A stretch of DNA of 64,000 nucleotides, taken from the NCBI GenBank assembly GCA_015492645.1, contig WGER01000029.1:36244-100243 (forward strand), in the 5' to 3' direction. Of this stretch, positions 55,375 to 63,118 are shown piece after piece. Below the pieces are notes generated by a model. It searched no databases and was not told the origin of the DNA. It saw only the letters and a list, made by a program, of their open reading frames with translations. This stretch comes from Nitrospirota bacterium (GTDB taxonomy: Bacteria > Nitrospirota > Thermodesulfovibrionia > Thermodesulfovibrionales > JdFR-85). The first letter of the stretch is position 1. Every line of letters begins with the position of its first letter. Both the position numbers and the translations under genes were made by a program.

Positions 55375-55576
55375 ATGCACTGTAGGTATCACTGAAATCT
55401 GTACTTTTCGGCAACTCTGGTTGGTATAGAACACATCGCAGACATCATCTTTGAACTCACGCAGGGATTTGACTTTTTAAAAAATTCTCTTTTATTATGT
55501 TTATATCCTAACAAAGGGAGGTAGGGCGCGAGTCAGGCCAAAGAAAATCCTTATTTCTGGGCAGGAGGGTGATAGC

Positions 55577-55843
55577 ATGGTTTATACCTGTCCAAAATGT
55601 GGTTTAACCACCTACACAGCAGACCCCTCGCAGAAGGACCTCTGTCCAAACTGTGACATGGAGAGATATCTCATATTCAACCCCAATCTCTTTACTCTCT
55701 GTCCCACATACTCAAATATGAAGTTCATTGTTGACAGACGGAAGACGTCCTACCCGGTTGACAAGGATCGAAGAGAAGAGACAGAGGTCATCCCGGTCGC
55801 CTGGCTCGTGGTAAAGAGAAAGAAGAAAGTGGGTCATGGATGA
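55577..55843 (+). CDS. small zinc-ribbon protein
   Basis: 88 residues with CPKCGLTTYTADPSQKDLCPNC, a four-Cys ribbon, followed by a basic C-terminus. GGAGGGTGATAGC precedes the ATG. Its stop overlaps larB by eight bases, so a Lar-associated or unknown role is possible. I do not recognise the family. Confidence 0.6.
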   Translation: MVYTCPKCGLTTYTADPSQKDLCPNCDMERYLIFNPNLFTLCPTYSNMKFIVDRRKTSYPVDKDRREETEVIPVAWLVVKRKKKVGHG

Positions 55844-56588
55844 GGGGTATCTGCGGGAACTGATCCAGAAACTGAAGAATGGTTCCCTCTCTGAAGATGA
55901 CCTGATCCAGATACTGAAGAGCCTGCCTTTTGAGAAGGTCCGCTCCAGCCACATAGACCATCACAGACATTTGAGGCATGGTATACCGGAGGTGGTCTTT
56001 GCGAAGGACAAACCAGTGGAAGATGTAGTTGCGATCGGCAGGAGGATATATGAGAAGAGCGGCAGAGTCCTGATCACCAGGGCCAGAGAGGAGATCTACA
56101 GGGCGATACAGATAAAGGAGGCAGAATTCTTTCCCCGTTCAGGTGTGATCGTTGCAGGGATTCCTCAAGACAGGGTTGGTTTGATAGCCATTGTCTCTGC
56201 TGGCACCTCTGATGGACCTGTAGCAGAAGAGGCGGACCTCACGGCAAGTTTTCTCGGTAGTAAGACCCTTTTGATTGAGGATGTCGGTGTCGCAGGTATA
56301 CACAGGCTCTTTGCCTACATGGACTCCCTGATGCAGGCCAATGTGGTGATTGCAGTTGCAGGGATGGAAGGGGCCCTTCCCACAGTGGTCGCCTCTATTA
56401 CAGGTAAGGTGGTAATCGGGGTGCCCACTTCAACTGGATATGGTACCTCTCTCGGGGGGCTCACCCCGCTCTTTTCAATGTTAAACACATGTGTACCCCT
56501 GATAACAGTGGTTAATATTGACAACGGGTTCGGAGCAGCCTGTGTGGCTCACAAGATAAACCTCTTGGTTGCATCAGAGGAGACCTGA
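55836..56588 (+). CDS. larB: LarB-type nickel-pincer cofactor carboxylase
   Basis: 250 residues. The AIR-carboxylase-like fold has the LarB signatures HHRHLRHGIPEVVFA, AGTSDGPVAEEA and STGYGTSLGGL. LarB carboxylates nicotinic acid adenine dinucleotide as first step in making the nickel-pincer nucleotide of lactate racemase and relatives. larC, larE and larA are not adjacent; they must lie elsewhere if the cofactor is made. Its 3' end overlaps convergent hypD by 15 bases. Confidence 0.92.
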   Translation: MDEGYLRELIQKLKNGSLSEDDLIQILKSLPFEKVRSSHIDHHRHLRHGIPEVVFAKDKPVEDVVAIGRRIYEKSGRVLITRAREEIYRAIQIKEAEFFPRSGVIVAGIPQDRVGLIAIVSAGTSDGPVAEEADLTASFLGSKTLLIEDVGVAGIHRLFAYMDSLMQANVVIAVAGMEGALPTVVASITGKVVIGVPTSTGYGTSLGGLTPLFSMLNTCVPLITVVNIDNGFGAACVAHKINLLVASEET

Positions 56589-57653
56589 GTATCTGTAATA
56601 GGCAGCACAACTCCCCTCTGTGCTCACCATACAGGCCCCAACAGGATGTTCTGGTGTGCACTTCCTTCCAAAGAGGGGACATTCAGGAGGCAACCTCTTG
56701 CCCCGCAGGACATCACCACACCTGCACCCCTTTGGCTCCTCTGCCCTGGGGACCTCTACAGGGAAATGGACCCTGGCATTCCTGTGGGTGAACTCCTCTC
56801 GTAGGTCAAGCCCGCTTCGGGGTATGGTACCAATTCCCCTCCAGTGAGTGTCTGCTGGCCTGAAGACCCTTTCAATTAACTCAACCGCCCTGGGGTTACC
56901 CTCGGGCCTTACCACCCTCCTGTATTGGATCTGGACCTCTGCCCTGCCCTCCAGGAGTTGATCCAGAATCATGAGTATTCCCTCAAGGATATCCGGCCCT
57001 TCGAATCCAGTTATCACAGAGGGAACCTTATACTCTGAGGCTATAAACTCATAAGGTCCAGATCCGATTATGGTACTCACATGTCCGGGTAGTATAAATC
57101 CATCTATCTCTGTCTCAGAGTCTTCAAGGAGTGCCCTCAGGGCAGGGGGAACCAGTTTATGACAACTGTACAGATAGAGGTTTTCGATACCAAGGTTGTC
57201 TGCCTCAACAAGTGTGGCAGCCACAGATGGTGATGTTGTCTCAAAACCTGTGCCAAAGAAGATCACATCTCTATCAGGATTCCTCTTTGCAGTCTCAAGA
57301 CAGTCCATCGGAGAATAGACTACCACCACCCCAGCCCCCTCTGACCGTGCATGATAAAGGGAGAGCCTTGCTCCAGGCACCCTCATCATGTCTCCAAAGG
57401 TGGCCAGTATTACACCCCTCTGAAGTGACAGTGCTATAGCCCTGTCCACATCCTCTATTGAGGTCACACATACAGGACAGCCAGGACCGCTCAACAGTGT
57501 TATATCCTCGGGCAGGAGCGCCCTGATCCCATGCCTGAATATGGCTACAGTATGGGTGCCGCAGACCTCCATTATCTTGATCCCTCTGCCGAGGGACCTC
57601 ACTGCCCTTCTTATACCTGATGTGAGCAACTCTATGTGTCTGTCAATATCCAT
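56574..57653 (-). CDS. hypD: hydrogenase maturation protein HypD
   Basis: 359 residues. Key Cys motifs are VCGTHT near residue 31 and GPGCPVC near 58. The C-terminal [4Fe-4S] ligands are in CRCGDVLRG and CPLFGRKC...HPVGACMVS. HypD scaffolds the Fe(CN)2CO unit with HypC for NiFe hydrogenases. It begins inside the hypF end (11-base overlap). hypC, hypE, hypA and hypB are not in the window. Confidence 0.96.
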   Translation of the reverse strand: MDIDRHIELLTSGIRRAVRSLGRGIKIMEVCGTHTVAIFRHGIRALLPEDITLLSGPGCPVCVTSIEDVDRAIALSLQRGVILATFGDMMRVPGARLSLYHARSEGAGVVVVYSPMDCLETAKRNPDRDVIFFGTGFETTSPSVAATLVEADNLGIENLYLYSCHKLVPPALRALLEDSETEIDGFILPGHVSTIIGSGPYEFIASEYKVPSVITGFEGPDILEGILMILDQLLEGRAEVQIQYRRVVRPEGNPRAVELIERVFRPADTHWRGIGTIPRSGLDLREEFTHRNARVHFPVEVPRAEEPKGCRCGDVLRGKRLPPECPLFGRKCTPEHPVGACMVSTEGSCAAYYRYSGLL

Positions 57654-59922
57654 TGTTTGCCTCTGTATGGAGTGCTGTCAGAAATGCCTGTCCCAGTGAG
57701 ACAGAGGCATCATTTGGTGGAAACTCCCTGTGGGTAAAACACTGAAGCCCCTCCTCCTTGAGCCTCCTCTTCATCCTCCTGAGGAGGTAGTGGTTCTGGA
57801 ATACCCCTCCTGACAGTACCACATCCCTAATCCCTGTCTGTCTGGAGATCCTCTTTACACTCATTACAGTTGCCTCCACCACGGTATTATGAAACCTTGT
57901 TGCAATCTCCTGAACAGGACGACCACCGGCATACTCCCTCACAAGGTCCTCCACAGTTGGCCTGTAGTCTATTTCAGAAGGAACTGAGTCTGTCAGTTCA
58001 AATCTGTAAAACCTGTCTATTCCATCAGTAACAGTTGATTCCAGTGCGATCGGGGCCTCTGCCTCAAAGGTATTCACATCCTTCACCGCCAGAAGTGAGG
58101 CTACACCATCAAAGAGCCTTCCACATCCTGAACTCATGACCGTAAACCCACCCATCTGCAGTAACCTCTGTATCATCTCCACCCTCACAGGGGTCACCCT
58201 TTCGGCAAGGCCAAGGCGTTCTATCCATCTGTCTGTCTCTGAGGAGAAGGTCTCTTTAATGAGAGCAATGGCTACCCTCCAGGGTTCCCTTATGGCTGCC
58301 TCCCCCCCTGGCAGTGGGATGTATCTCAGATGGGCGAGCCTCTCAAATCTGCAACCCTCCACGAGTAAAACCTCAAAACCCCACAGCCTCCCATCAGTCC
58401 CATAGCCAGTGCCATCAAGTACCACCCCTATCACAGGCCCATTCAGGTCAGCCTCGGCCAGTACAGAGGCAACATGGGCATGATGGTGCTGCCAGTAGAT
58501 AACAGGCAGACCCTGCCGCTCGGCCCAGAGTCTGCTGTGATACTGGGGGTGCATATCAGTTGCTATAATCCTGGGAGTGACCCTGTAGAGCCTGCACAGG
58601 TTTTCCACCACTTCCTCAAAAAACTGCAGTGTCTCATAGTTTTCCATATCCCCGATATGCTGGCTCACAATGGCGTATCCCTCCTTTGTGAGCGTGAATG
58701 TATTCTTCAGATCTCCACCTGTTGCAAGTGCCTCAGGGGTATGAATCTTTAACTTCACCGAGTTTGGCACATACCCCCTTGCCCTCCTTATCACCAACTC
58801 TGCTGAGAGCACAGAATCATCCACCCTCATGTAGATGTCCCTGTTATGAAATAGAAAGGCGTCCACAATCCCGCTAAGCCTACTCAGTGCATCATCCTCT
58901 CTGTGTACTATCGGTTCCTCAGAGAGGTTACCACTGGTCATCACAAGTGCCTTGAAGTTGGGGGCCCTGCCTGCAGGGTAGTAGAAAAGGAGGTGGTGCA
59001 GGGGGGTGTAAGGCAACATGAAACCGAGGAAGGGGTTCTGAGGTGCTACCCATTCGAGGAGTCTGCCCCTCCTTCTCAGAAGCACAATCGGCCGTTCCTT
59101 GGACAGCAGGAGACGCCTCTCTTCATCTGAGATATGACAGTACTGCTCTATGGTCTCTATATCCGGGGCCATAAGGGCGAAGGGCTTATTCCCCCTCTTC
59201 TTTCTCTGTCTCAGGATCGATACCACTTCTCTGTTTTCAGCATCACAGGCTATATGAAACCCTCCAAGACCCTTTACTGCCACAATCCCTCCCTCCCTTA
59301 AAATTGAAATACAGGCCTCCAGAGGGTCTCTCTCCTCATACATGGCAAAACGGGAAGAGTTTACCTTTAAATAAAGGTGGGGGCCACACTCTGGGCAGGC
59401 ATTGGGCTGGGCATGAAAACGTCTATTCGTCGGATCGTGATACTCCTCTGCACAGACCTTACACATCTCAAACTCTGCCATTGTGGTATTGGGTCTGTCA
59501 TAGGGAAGCCCTCTTGTTATTGTATATCTGGGACCACAGTTTGTACAGTTTATAAAGGGATAGAGATATCTCCTGTCCGAAGGGTCCATCAATTCCCTGA
59601 GACAGTCCTCACATACCGAGACATCGGGACTCACATGGGTAAAACTACCCTCCTCCTCACTCTCGAGTATCTGGAAGTCAGGATACCCGATCTCCTGTAG
59701 TTCTTCCACCTGAATATCCTCAATCCTTGCCAGGGGTGGTGGCGATTCCCTCAATGTGCTCAAAAACTGCTCTGTCCCATCTCCTTCCACCTCTATGACC
59801 ACACCCTTAGAGGTATTCTTCACGAAACCCCGGAGATTCAGTCTCCTTGCAAGATTATACACAAAGGGCCTGAATCCTACCCCCTGTACCACACCTTTTA
59901 CCTTTATCCTCTGGCGGGACAT
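57643..59922 (-). CDS. hypF: carbamoyltransferase HypF
   Basis: 759 residues from the ATG at 59922; a TTG two codons upstream is also in frame. Domains in order: acylphosphatase (GVVQGVGFRPFVY), two zinc-finger units (CEDCLRELMDPSDRRYLYPF and CKVCAEEYHDPTNRRFHAQP), a YrdC-like domain (IAVKGLGGFHIACDAEN) and a Kae1-like domain with HHHAHVASV. It makes the cyanide ligand precursor for HypE. The ATG is only seven bases after the CCA end of tRNA-Cys, with no ribosome-binding site. Confidence 0.96.
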   Translation of the reverse strand: MSRQRIKVKGVVQGVGFRPFVYNLARRLNLRGFVKNTSKGVVIEVEGDGTEQFLSTLRESPPPLARIEDIQVEELQEIGYPDFQILESEEEGSFTHVSPDVSVCEDCLRELMDPSDRRYLYPFINCTNCGPRYTITRGLPYDRPNTTMAEFEMCKVCAEEYHDPTNRRFHAQPNACPECGPHLYLKVNSSRFAMYEERDPLEACISILREGGIVAVKGLGGFHIACDAENREVVSILRQRKKRGNKPFALMAPDIETIEQYCHISDEERRLLLSKERPIVLLRRRGRLLEWVAPQNPFLGFMLPYTPLHHLLFYYPAGRAPNFKALVMTSGNLSEEPIVHREDDALSRLSGIVDAFLFHNRDIYMRVDDSVLSAELVIRRARGYVPNSVKLKIHTPEALATGGDLKNTFTLTKEGYAIVSQHIGDMENYETLQFFEEVVENLCRLYRVTPRIIATDMHPQYHSRLWAERQGLPVIYWQHHHAHVASVLAEADLNGPVIGVVLDGTGYGTDGRLWGFEVLLVEGCRFERLAHLRYIPLPGGEAAIREPWRVAIALIKETFSSETDRWIERLGLAERVTPVRVEMIQRLLQMGGFTVMSSGCGRLFDGVASLLAVKDVNTFEAEAPIALESTVTDGIDRFYRFELTDSVPSEIDYRPTVEDLVREYAGGRPVQEIATRFHNTVVEATVMSVKRISRQTGIRDVVLSGGVFQNHYLLRRMKRRLKEEGLQCFTHREFPPNDASVSLGQAFLTALHTEANNGY

Positions 59923-59929
59923 GGACAAC

Positions 59930-60005
59930 TGGAGGCGGCGGCCGGATTCGAACCGGCGAATGGAGGTTTTGCAGACCTCTCCCTTAGCCGCTTGGGTACG
60001 CCGCC
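59930..60005 (-). tRNA. tRNA-Cys (GCA)
   Basis: 76 nucleotides folding as a cloverleaf. The acceptor GGCGGCG pairs with CGCCGCC, the anticodon loop is CTGCAAA with anticodon GCA, and the T arm is GGTTCGAATCC. The discriminator U and CCA are encoded. It lies 34 bases after tRNA-Gly and immediately before hypF, so the three may share a transcript. Confidence 0.97.
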
Positions 60006-60039
60006 TGAGAAATACTGAGTCAAGGTATTGAAACTATTA

Positions 60040-60115
60040 TGGAGCGGGCGACGGGATTCGAACCCGCGACCCCAACCTTGGCAAGGTTGTGCTCTACCAG
60101 CTGAGCTACGCCCGC
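60040..60115 (-). tRNA. tRNA-Gly (GCC)
   Basis: 76 nucleotides. The acceptor GCGGGCG pairs with CGCCCGC, the anticodon stem-loop is CAACC-TTGCCAA-GGTTG with anticodon GCC, and the T arm is GGTTCGAATCC. CCA is encoded. It begins one base downstream of the coiled-coil gene on the same strand. Confidence 0.97.
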
Positions 60116-60116
60116 A

Positions 60117-60380
60117 CTAATTCCTTCTGTTATGAGGTTCCAGCGAGTCAATAACCTTCAAGAGCACCTCGTTCTTCTCAGCCTTCGCCTCCATCTCTTT
60201 CAACTTCGCCTCAAGATCCTTTAGCCTTTCAGCCGTCTTCTTTTCCATCTCAGAGAGACGATGATAATACAGGACCTTCAGTTGCTCGTATTCCCTCTTC
60301 AGGCTTTTATACCTGATTTTATAATAGAATTCTCCGCATGATAAACCCAATCTCCTGAGAAGCCTCGATATGAAATCCAT
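60117..60380 (-). CDS. small coiled-coil protein of unknown function
   Basis: 87 residues, basic at the N-terminus (FISRLLRRLGLSC) and then a long coiled coil rich in Lys/Glu (SLKREYEQLKVLYYHRLSEM, then AERLKDLEAKLKEMEAKAEK). There is no recognised family. It precedes the two tRNA genes by one base, so it is likely co-transcribed. The N-terminal part could bind membrane or RNA, but that is a guess. Confidence 0.5.
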   Translation of the reverse strand: MDFISRLLRRLGLSCGEFYYKIRYKSLKREYEQLKVLYYHRLSEMEKKTAERLKDLEAKLKEMEAKAEKNEVLLKVIDSLEPHNRRN

Positions 60381-60454
60381 AGAAGGCCTCCAAAGTCTCC
60401 AATTATTTTTATCATATCCCCTTCTGGATTGTCAACATTACGGAATTACTGTAA

Positions 60455-60821
60455 ATTGCCATTAGACTTTAGTCAAAGCACATTATAGGTGGCGGGGGTT
60501 CCTGCCCAGGAAAATCGCAGATTTTCCTGGGTCCCTCTCAGCCGAAAGACAGAAATCAGAAGTCAGGAATCAGAGCTCAGAAGACCCCTCTGTCTGAGTT
60601 CAGACCTCTGACTTCCGACCTCTGTTCGGCGACACTTCCAGTGCCTTGCCAAAGTTAACCACCTTCACCTTTCACCCCACCTCATTCCATCCCCTTCAAG
60701 GGGGGAGTAGGGAGGGGGTCCTGTCGCATTAATTCAGTTTTCTGCCCCGAAAATCAAAGATAGGGACCCCCATTTTGAGACATCCCCCGCCGTCTTTTAC
60801 TCATTATTTCTAACGGCGAAT
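60455..60821. repeat. large copy of the inverted-repeat element with nested palindrome (367 bp)
   Basis: The ends ATTGCCATTAGACTTT and (inverted) ATTCGCCGTTAGAAAT resemble those of the 46.2 kb copy. The internal hairpin CCCAGGAAAATC (60505-60516) / GATTTTCCTGGG (60520-60531) and the preceding GGTGGCGGGGGTTCC are shared with it. Extra sequence inside forms a long imperfect palindrome (60541-60630, arms starting GCCGAA and ending TTCGGC). A TGAGACATCCC block near the right end also recurs at 46.25 kb. No gene is present. Confidence 0.65.
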
Positions 60822-61107
60822 CCGGGTGTAAAGAATCATAGGTTTTTCAGGACCTGAGTCCCTCCCCCCAAAATTTCTGATTTTGGGGGGCCCAACCCAA
60901 AGGCCCATTTTTAATTTATCAGGAATCCAATTATGACTAACAAGCGGTAATCTGTGAGAAGGTTCCCAGATCTTGATCTTAGTTAAATCTGTAATTGTCT
61001 CCCTTATTTTCTCTGCCGAGGCAGAAACAAAAACTGAAATCTTGTTTTTTCAATAAGTTCAGAGTTCAGACAACTACTTTATCCTGACACCCAAACTCAG
61101 CGGATTA
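60822..61107. other. gene-free stretch with a strong hairpin, edge of the cassette array
   Basis: A hairpin CCCCCCAAAAT (60864-60874) / ATTTTGGGGGG (60880-60890) with loop TTCTG has the same layout as the hairpin in the repeat element upstream. Beyond about 60900 the sequence becomes AT-rich. After the TPR gene stop at 61108 no clear attC site is seen, so the array seems to end here. Confidence 0.45.
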
Positions 61108-61467
61108 TTAGATAGGTTGTATTCTTCTTTTTATCTCCTCTCGTAACTGTTTTAACTCTTCTAAAACTTCTATATCTATACTATCATCTTTTAGAAATTT
61201 TTCTGCTAATTGAATAGCTTCTCCAATTAAAAATAATGCTTCTTTTAATCTGCCTTTCATCATATAAACTCTAGCTAAGCCTTCATATCCATCGTGATGT
61301 TCAGGTTGCGATAATATTAACTCTTTGAATTTCTTTTCTGCTTTCTCAAACTCTCCCTTTTTAAGAAGCCCCATCCCTTCATTGTACCAATCCCAATCAT
61401 CTTCTTCATGGGCTTTAATATATGGAATTTCTTGCCGTAACATTTTTAAAAATTGTTCACGAATCAT
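61108..61467 (-). CDS. TPR-repeat protein (cassette gene)
   Basis: 119 residues from ATG 61467; TTG 61476 is an alternative. Two tetratricopeptide units are visible: DWYNEGMGLLKKGEFEKAEK and HDGYEGLARVYMMKGRLKEA. A helical C-terminus with EEIKRR follows. The gene is AT-rich compared with the metabolic genes to the left. It lies in the minus-strand array and starts 33 bases after an attC right end (61500-61506). A protein-interaction role only can be inferred. Confidence 0.65.
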   Translation of the reverse strand: MIREQFLKMLRQEIPYIKAHEEDDWDWYNEGMGLLKKGEFEKAEKKFKELILSQPEHHDGYEGLARVYMMKGRLKEALFLIGEAIQLAEKFLKDDSIDIEVLEELKQLREEIKRRIQPI

Positions 61468-61499
61468 CTTTTTCAATCTCTATTTCTCTATTTTCTTTT

Positions 61500-61558
61500 C
61501 TCTAACGTGATGAGTAACAGGCGCGACGTAAGGAGCTTCCTGCTGACCCAATTGGAAC
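61500..61558 (-). other. degenerate attC-like site
   Basis: The right (R') box on the minus strand is ACGTTAGAG at 61500-61508. The expected left box near the preceding stop is not canonical (CCAATTG). A short AGGA/TCCT hairpin lies in the middle. Position directly after the stop of one cassette gene and before the next fits an attC, but the structure is poor. Confidence 0.4.
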
Positions 61559-62254
61559 TCACTTCCATATGTCATTAATTTCAAAAAGTTGAATCCGATC
61601 ATTGAAAATCTCCAATACATATTTTCCAGTAATGATATAAATTCGAGCGAATTCATTCAGAACCCCACTTCTATTTACGAACTCCCTTAGACAACAGGCG
61701 GCTTTGCGACGATCAACTGCGGGTAGCGGCCAATTGTCATAAATAAGAAGCCAGTCTTGCTCAAATCTCTCAAACCCATCTTTTCGGAGTGTAGCCACCT
61801 TTTGCTCGATAAAGTGGAACATTGCATCGGCCCACTCTGTTTCAACTGAGTCACCAGCCCATCCATTACCAGGTTGGTTGGCTTCAATTTCTTCAACCAG
61901 ATCCTTTGCGGACTTCCGGGTCTCTCCGGGGTGATGGTGTGAAATGAAAAATTGATCCGGTCTATTCCCCTTTTCTCTCAGTACTGTTCTATGTGCATCG
62001 TTTTGAGGAACTGCTTCAGTATGCTCAATACCTATCTGCATAGTCCCCAAAATGAGCAAAAAATCAGGGCGCTCTCTCCGAATTAAGCAGAGCGGATATG
62101 AAAGACGGCCTTTCCCAACTAAGGTACTCAGCAAGTAGGCAATAGCATATCGCTCCGTATGCTCTTTCGTGCGACCCTCTGATCTTCTTGGGACAGATAC
62201 ATCTATATTAGATAAGATTCTTAATAATTCAGAATCACTATATGCTTGGAGCAT
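61559..62254 (-). CDS. cassette gene of unknown function, possibly nuclease-like
   Basis: 231 residues from ATG 62254; GTG 62263 is possible. The longer frame merely translates the attC end. A segment RPDFLLILGTMQIGIEHTEA has the PD-x-ExT spacing reminiscent of PD-(D/E)XK nucleases but lacks the usual lysine. The rest (WLLIYDNWPLP, IYIITGKYVLEIFNDRI) suggests an alpha/beta protein. I do not recognise the family. Its stop adjoins the degenerate attC site. Confidence 0.5.
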   Translation of the reverse strand: MLQAYSDSELLRILSNIDVSVPRRSEGRTKEHTERYAIAYLLSTLVGKGRLSYPLCLIRRERPDFLLILGTMQIGIEHTEAVPQNDAHRTVLREKGNRPDQFFISHHHPGETRKSAKDLVEEIEANQPGNGWAGDSVETEWADAMFHFIEQKVATLRKDGFERFEQDWLLIYDNWPLPAVDRRKAACCLREFVNRSGVLNEFARIYIITGKYVLEIFNDRIQLFEINDIWK

Positions 62255-62269
62255 GTACCACACCTTTAG

Positions 62270-62325
62270 ATCTAACGCCAATTTCTGCGGCGGCTTTAGC
62301 CGTCCGCAGGAAAGGGTGGTTAGGA
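62270..62325 (-). other. attC recombination site 1
   Basis: On the minus strand it runs from CCTAAC (62319-62324) to GCGTTAGAT (62270-62278). The R' box GTTAGAT fits the GTTRRRY rule exactly. The internal stem CTGCGG-A-CGGC / GCCGCCGCAG is fully paired except for one extra A, the bulged base that marks strand choice in attC hairpins; the loop is TAAA. The parE-like gene stop codon is inside the left box. It differs from attC site 2 at only three of 53 positions. Confidence 0.75.
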
Positions 62326-62631
62326 AATTCTGTATTTTTCTATTGCATCTTCAAACTGTCTTTTGCCATGTATCACTGCAATTATTAATATTTGTCTCTC
62401 TTTCACCTGATAGACAAGACGGTAACTATAGACTATCAACTCTCTTATATCTTCCCTCCCTATTTCTGGGACAACTCTTCCAATTTTCGGAAATTCTTTC
62501 AATTTCTCTGTGGATTGAAAAATCTTATTCACTACAGACTTTGCATAAAACTTTGAATCTCTTTCTATATACTCTGCAATAGACTCAATATCTTCTATCG
62601 CTTCTGGAGACCATACTATTCTGTAATCCAT
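62320..62631 (-). CDS. ParE/RelE-type toxin
   Basis: 103 residues. The family pattern is visible: YRIVWSPEAIEDIESIAEYI, KLKEFPKIGRVVPE and RELIVYSYRLVYQVKERQI, with VIHGKRQF at the end. Members inhibit gyrase (ParE) or cut mRNA (RelE). It overlaps its antitoxin by 16 bases. Toxin-antitoxin pairs are frequent passengers and stabilisers of integron arrays. Confidence 0.9.
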   Translation of the reverse strand: MDYRIVWSPEAIEDIESIAEYIERDSKFYAKSVVNKIFQSTEKLKEFPKIGRVVPEIGREDIRELIVYSYRLVYQVKERQILIIAVIHGKRQFEDAIEKYRIS

Positions 62632-62804
62632 TTACTTAATCTCTTTTTGGCCTGTTCATGGGAAATAGTGCCTTCTTTCTCAGCGCGCTCTATTCCTTTC
62701 TGGATTTTTCCCAAGACATAAAGATGGTATTGTATATCTTCTATAGTGCAATCGTCTGGAAGTCTTTCCAGTAAAGTTTTAATTTCTTCTTTTACCGTAT
62801 TCAT
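62616..62804 (-). CDS. antitoxin paired with ParE/RelE toxin
   Basis: 62 residues: VKEEIKTLLERLPDDCTIEDIQYHLYVLGKIQKGIERAEKEG followed by ISHEQAKKRLSKWI. This small helical family is common as the first gene of ParE-type modules. It would bind and neutralise the toxin and repress the operon. It starts 33 bases after attC site 2. Confidence 0.85.
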   Translation of the reverse strand: MNTVKEEIKTLLERLPDDCTIEDIQYHLYVLGKIQKGIERAEKEGTISHEQAKKRLSKWITE

Positions 62805-62837
62805 TGCTAACCTCGCGTTATCGTTTTCTATATTTTA

Positions 62838-62893
62838 CCATAACGCCAATTTCTGCGGCGGCTTTTGCCGTCCGCAGGAAAGGGTTGTTAGAA
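62838..62893 (-). other. attC recombination site 2
   Basis: Almost identical to site 1 (three differences in 53 bases), with left box TTCTAAC (62887-62893) directly after the hicA stop and right box GCGTTATGG (62836-62844). The stem again has a single extra A on one side. The R' box GTTATGG departs from GTTRRRY at one position, as Vibrio repeats (GTTATA) also do. Confidence 0.72.
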
Positions 62894-63118
62894 TCATTGT
62901 ATCTCAAATTCTTCTTTTGGTATTCCTGATTGTCTGATGATAGACATCAATGTGCCTCTTTTTATCTCTTTATGGTCTGGTACTGGAACGGTTATGGTGC
63001 TTTTCCCCATTTGTTTTTGCATTACTATATGGCTTCCTCTTTGTCTTATTTCCTTGAAGCCATATCTTTGAAGTATCTTGCAGACTTCCCTCCCAGACAG
63101 AATTCTCAGTTTGGGCAA
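62894..63118 (-). CDS. hicA: HicA mRNA interferase toxin
   Basis: 74 residues from a TTG start (63116-63118). Family pattern: LSGREVCKILQRYGFKEIRQRGSHIVMQK, with the catalytic His in GSH, and TVPVPDHKEIKRGTLMSIIRQSGI. It cleaves mRNA when free. It is read within the 3' end of the extended hicB frame, so both genes overlap by 149 bases as they stand. Confidence 0.92.
   Translation of the reverse strand: MPKLRILSGREVCKILQRYGFKEIRQRGSHIVMQKQMGKSTITVPVPDHKEIKRGTLMSIIRQSGIPKEEFEIQ

Noticed and set aside
61060-61107. attC site after the TPR gene
   Set aside because: The candidate right box reads GTTGTCT and no paired arms are seen, so it does not meet the pattern.
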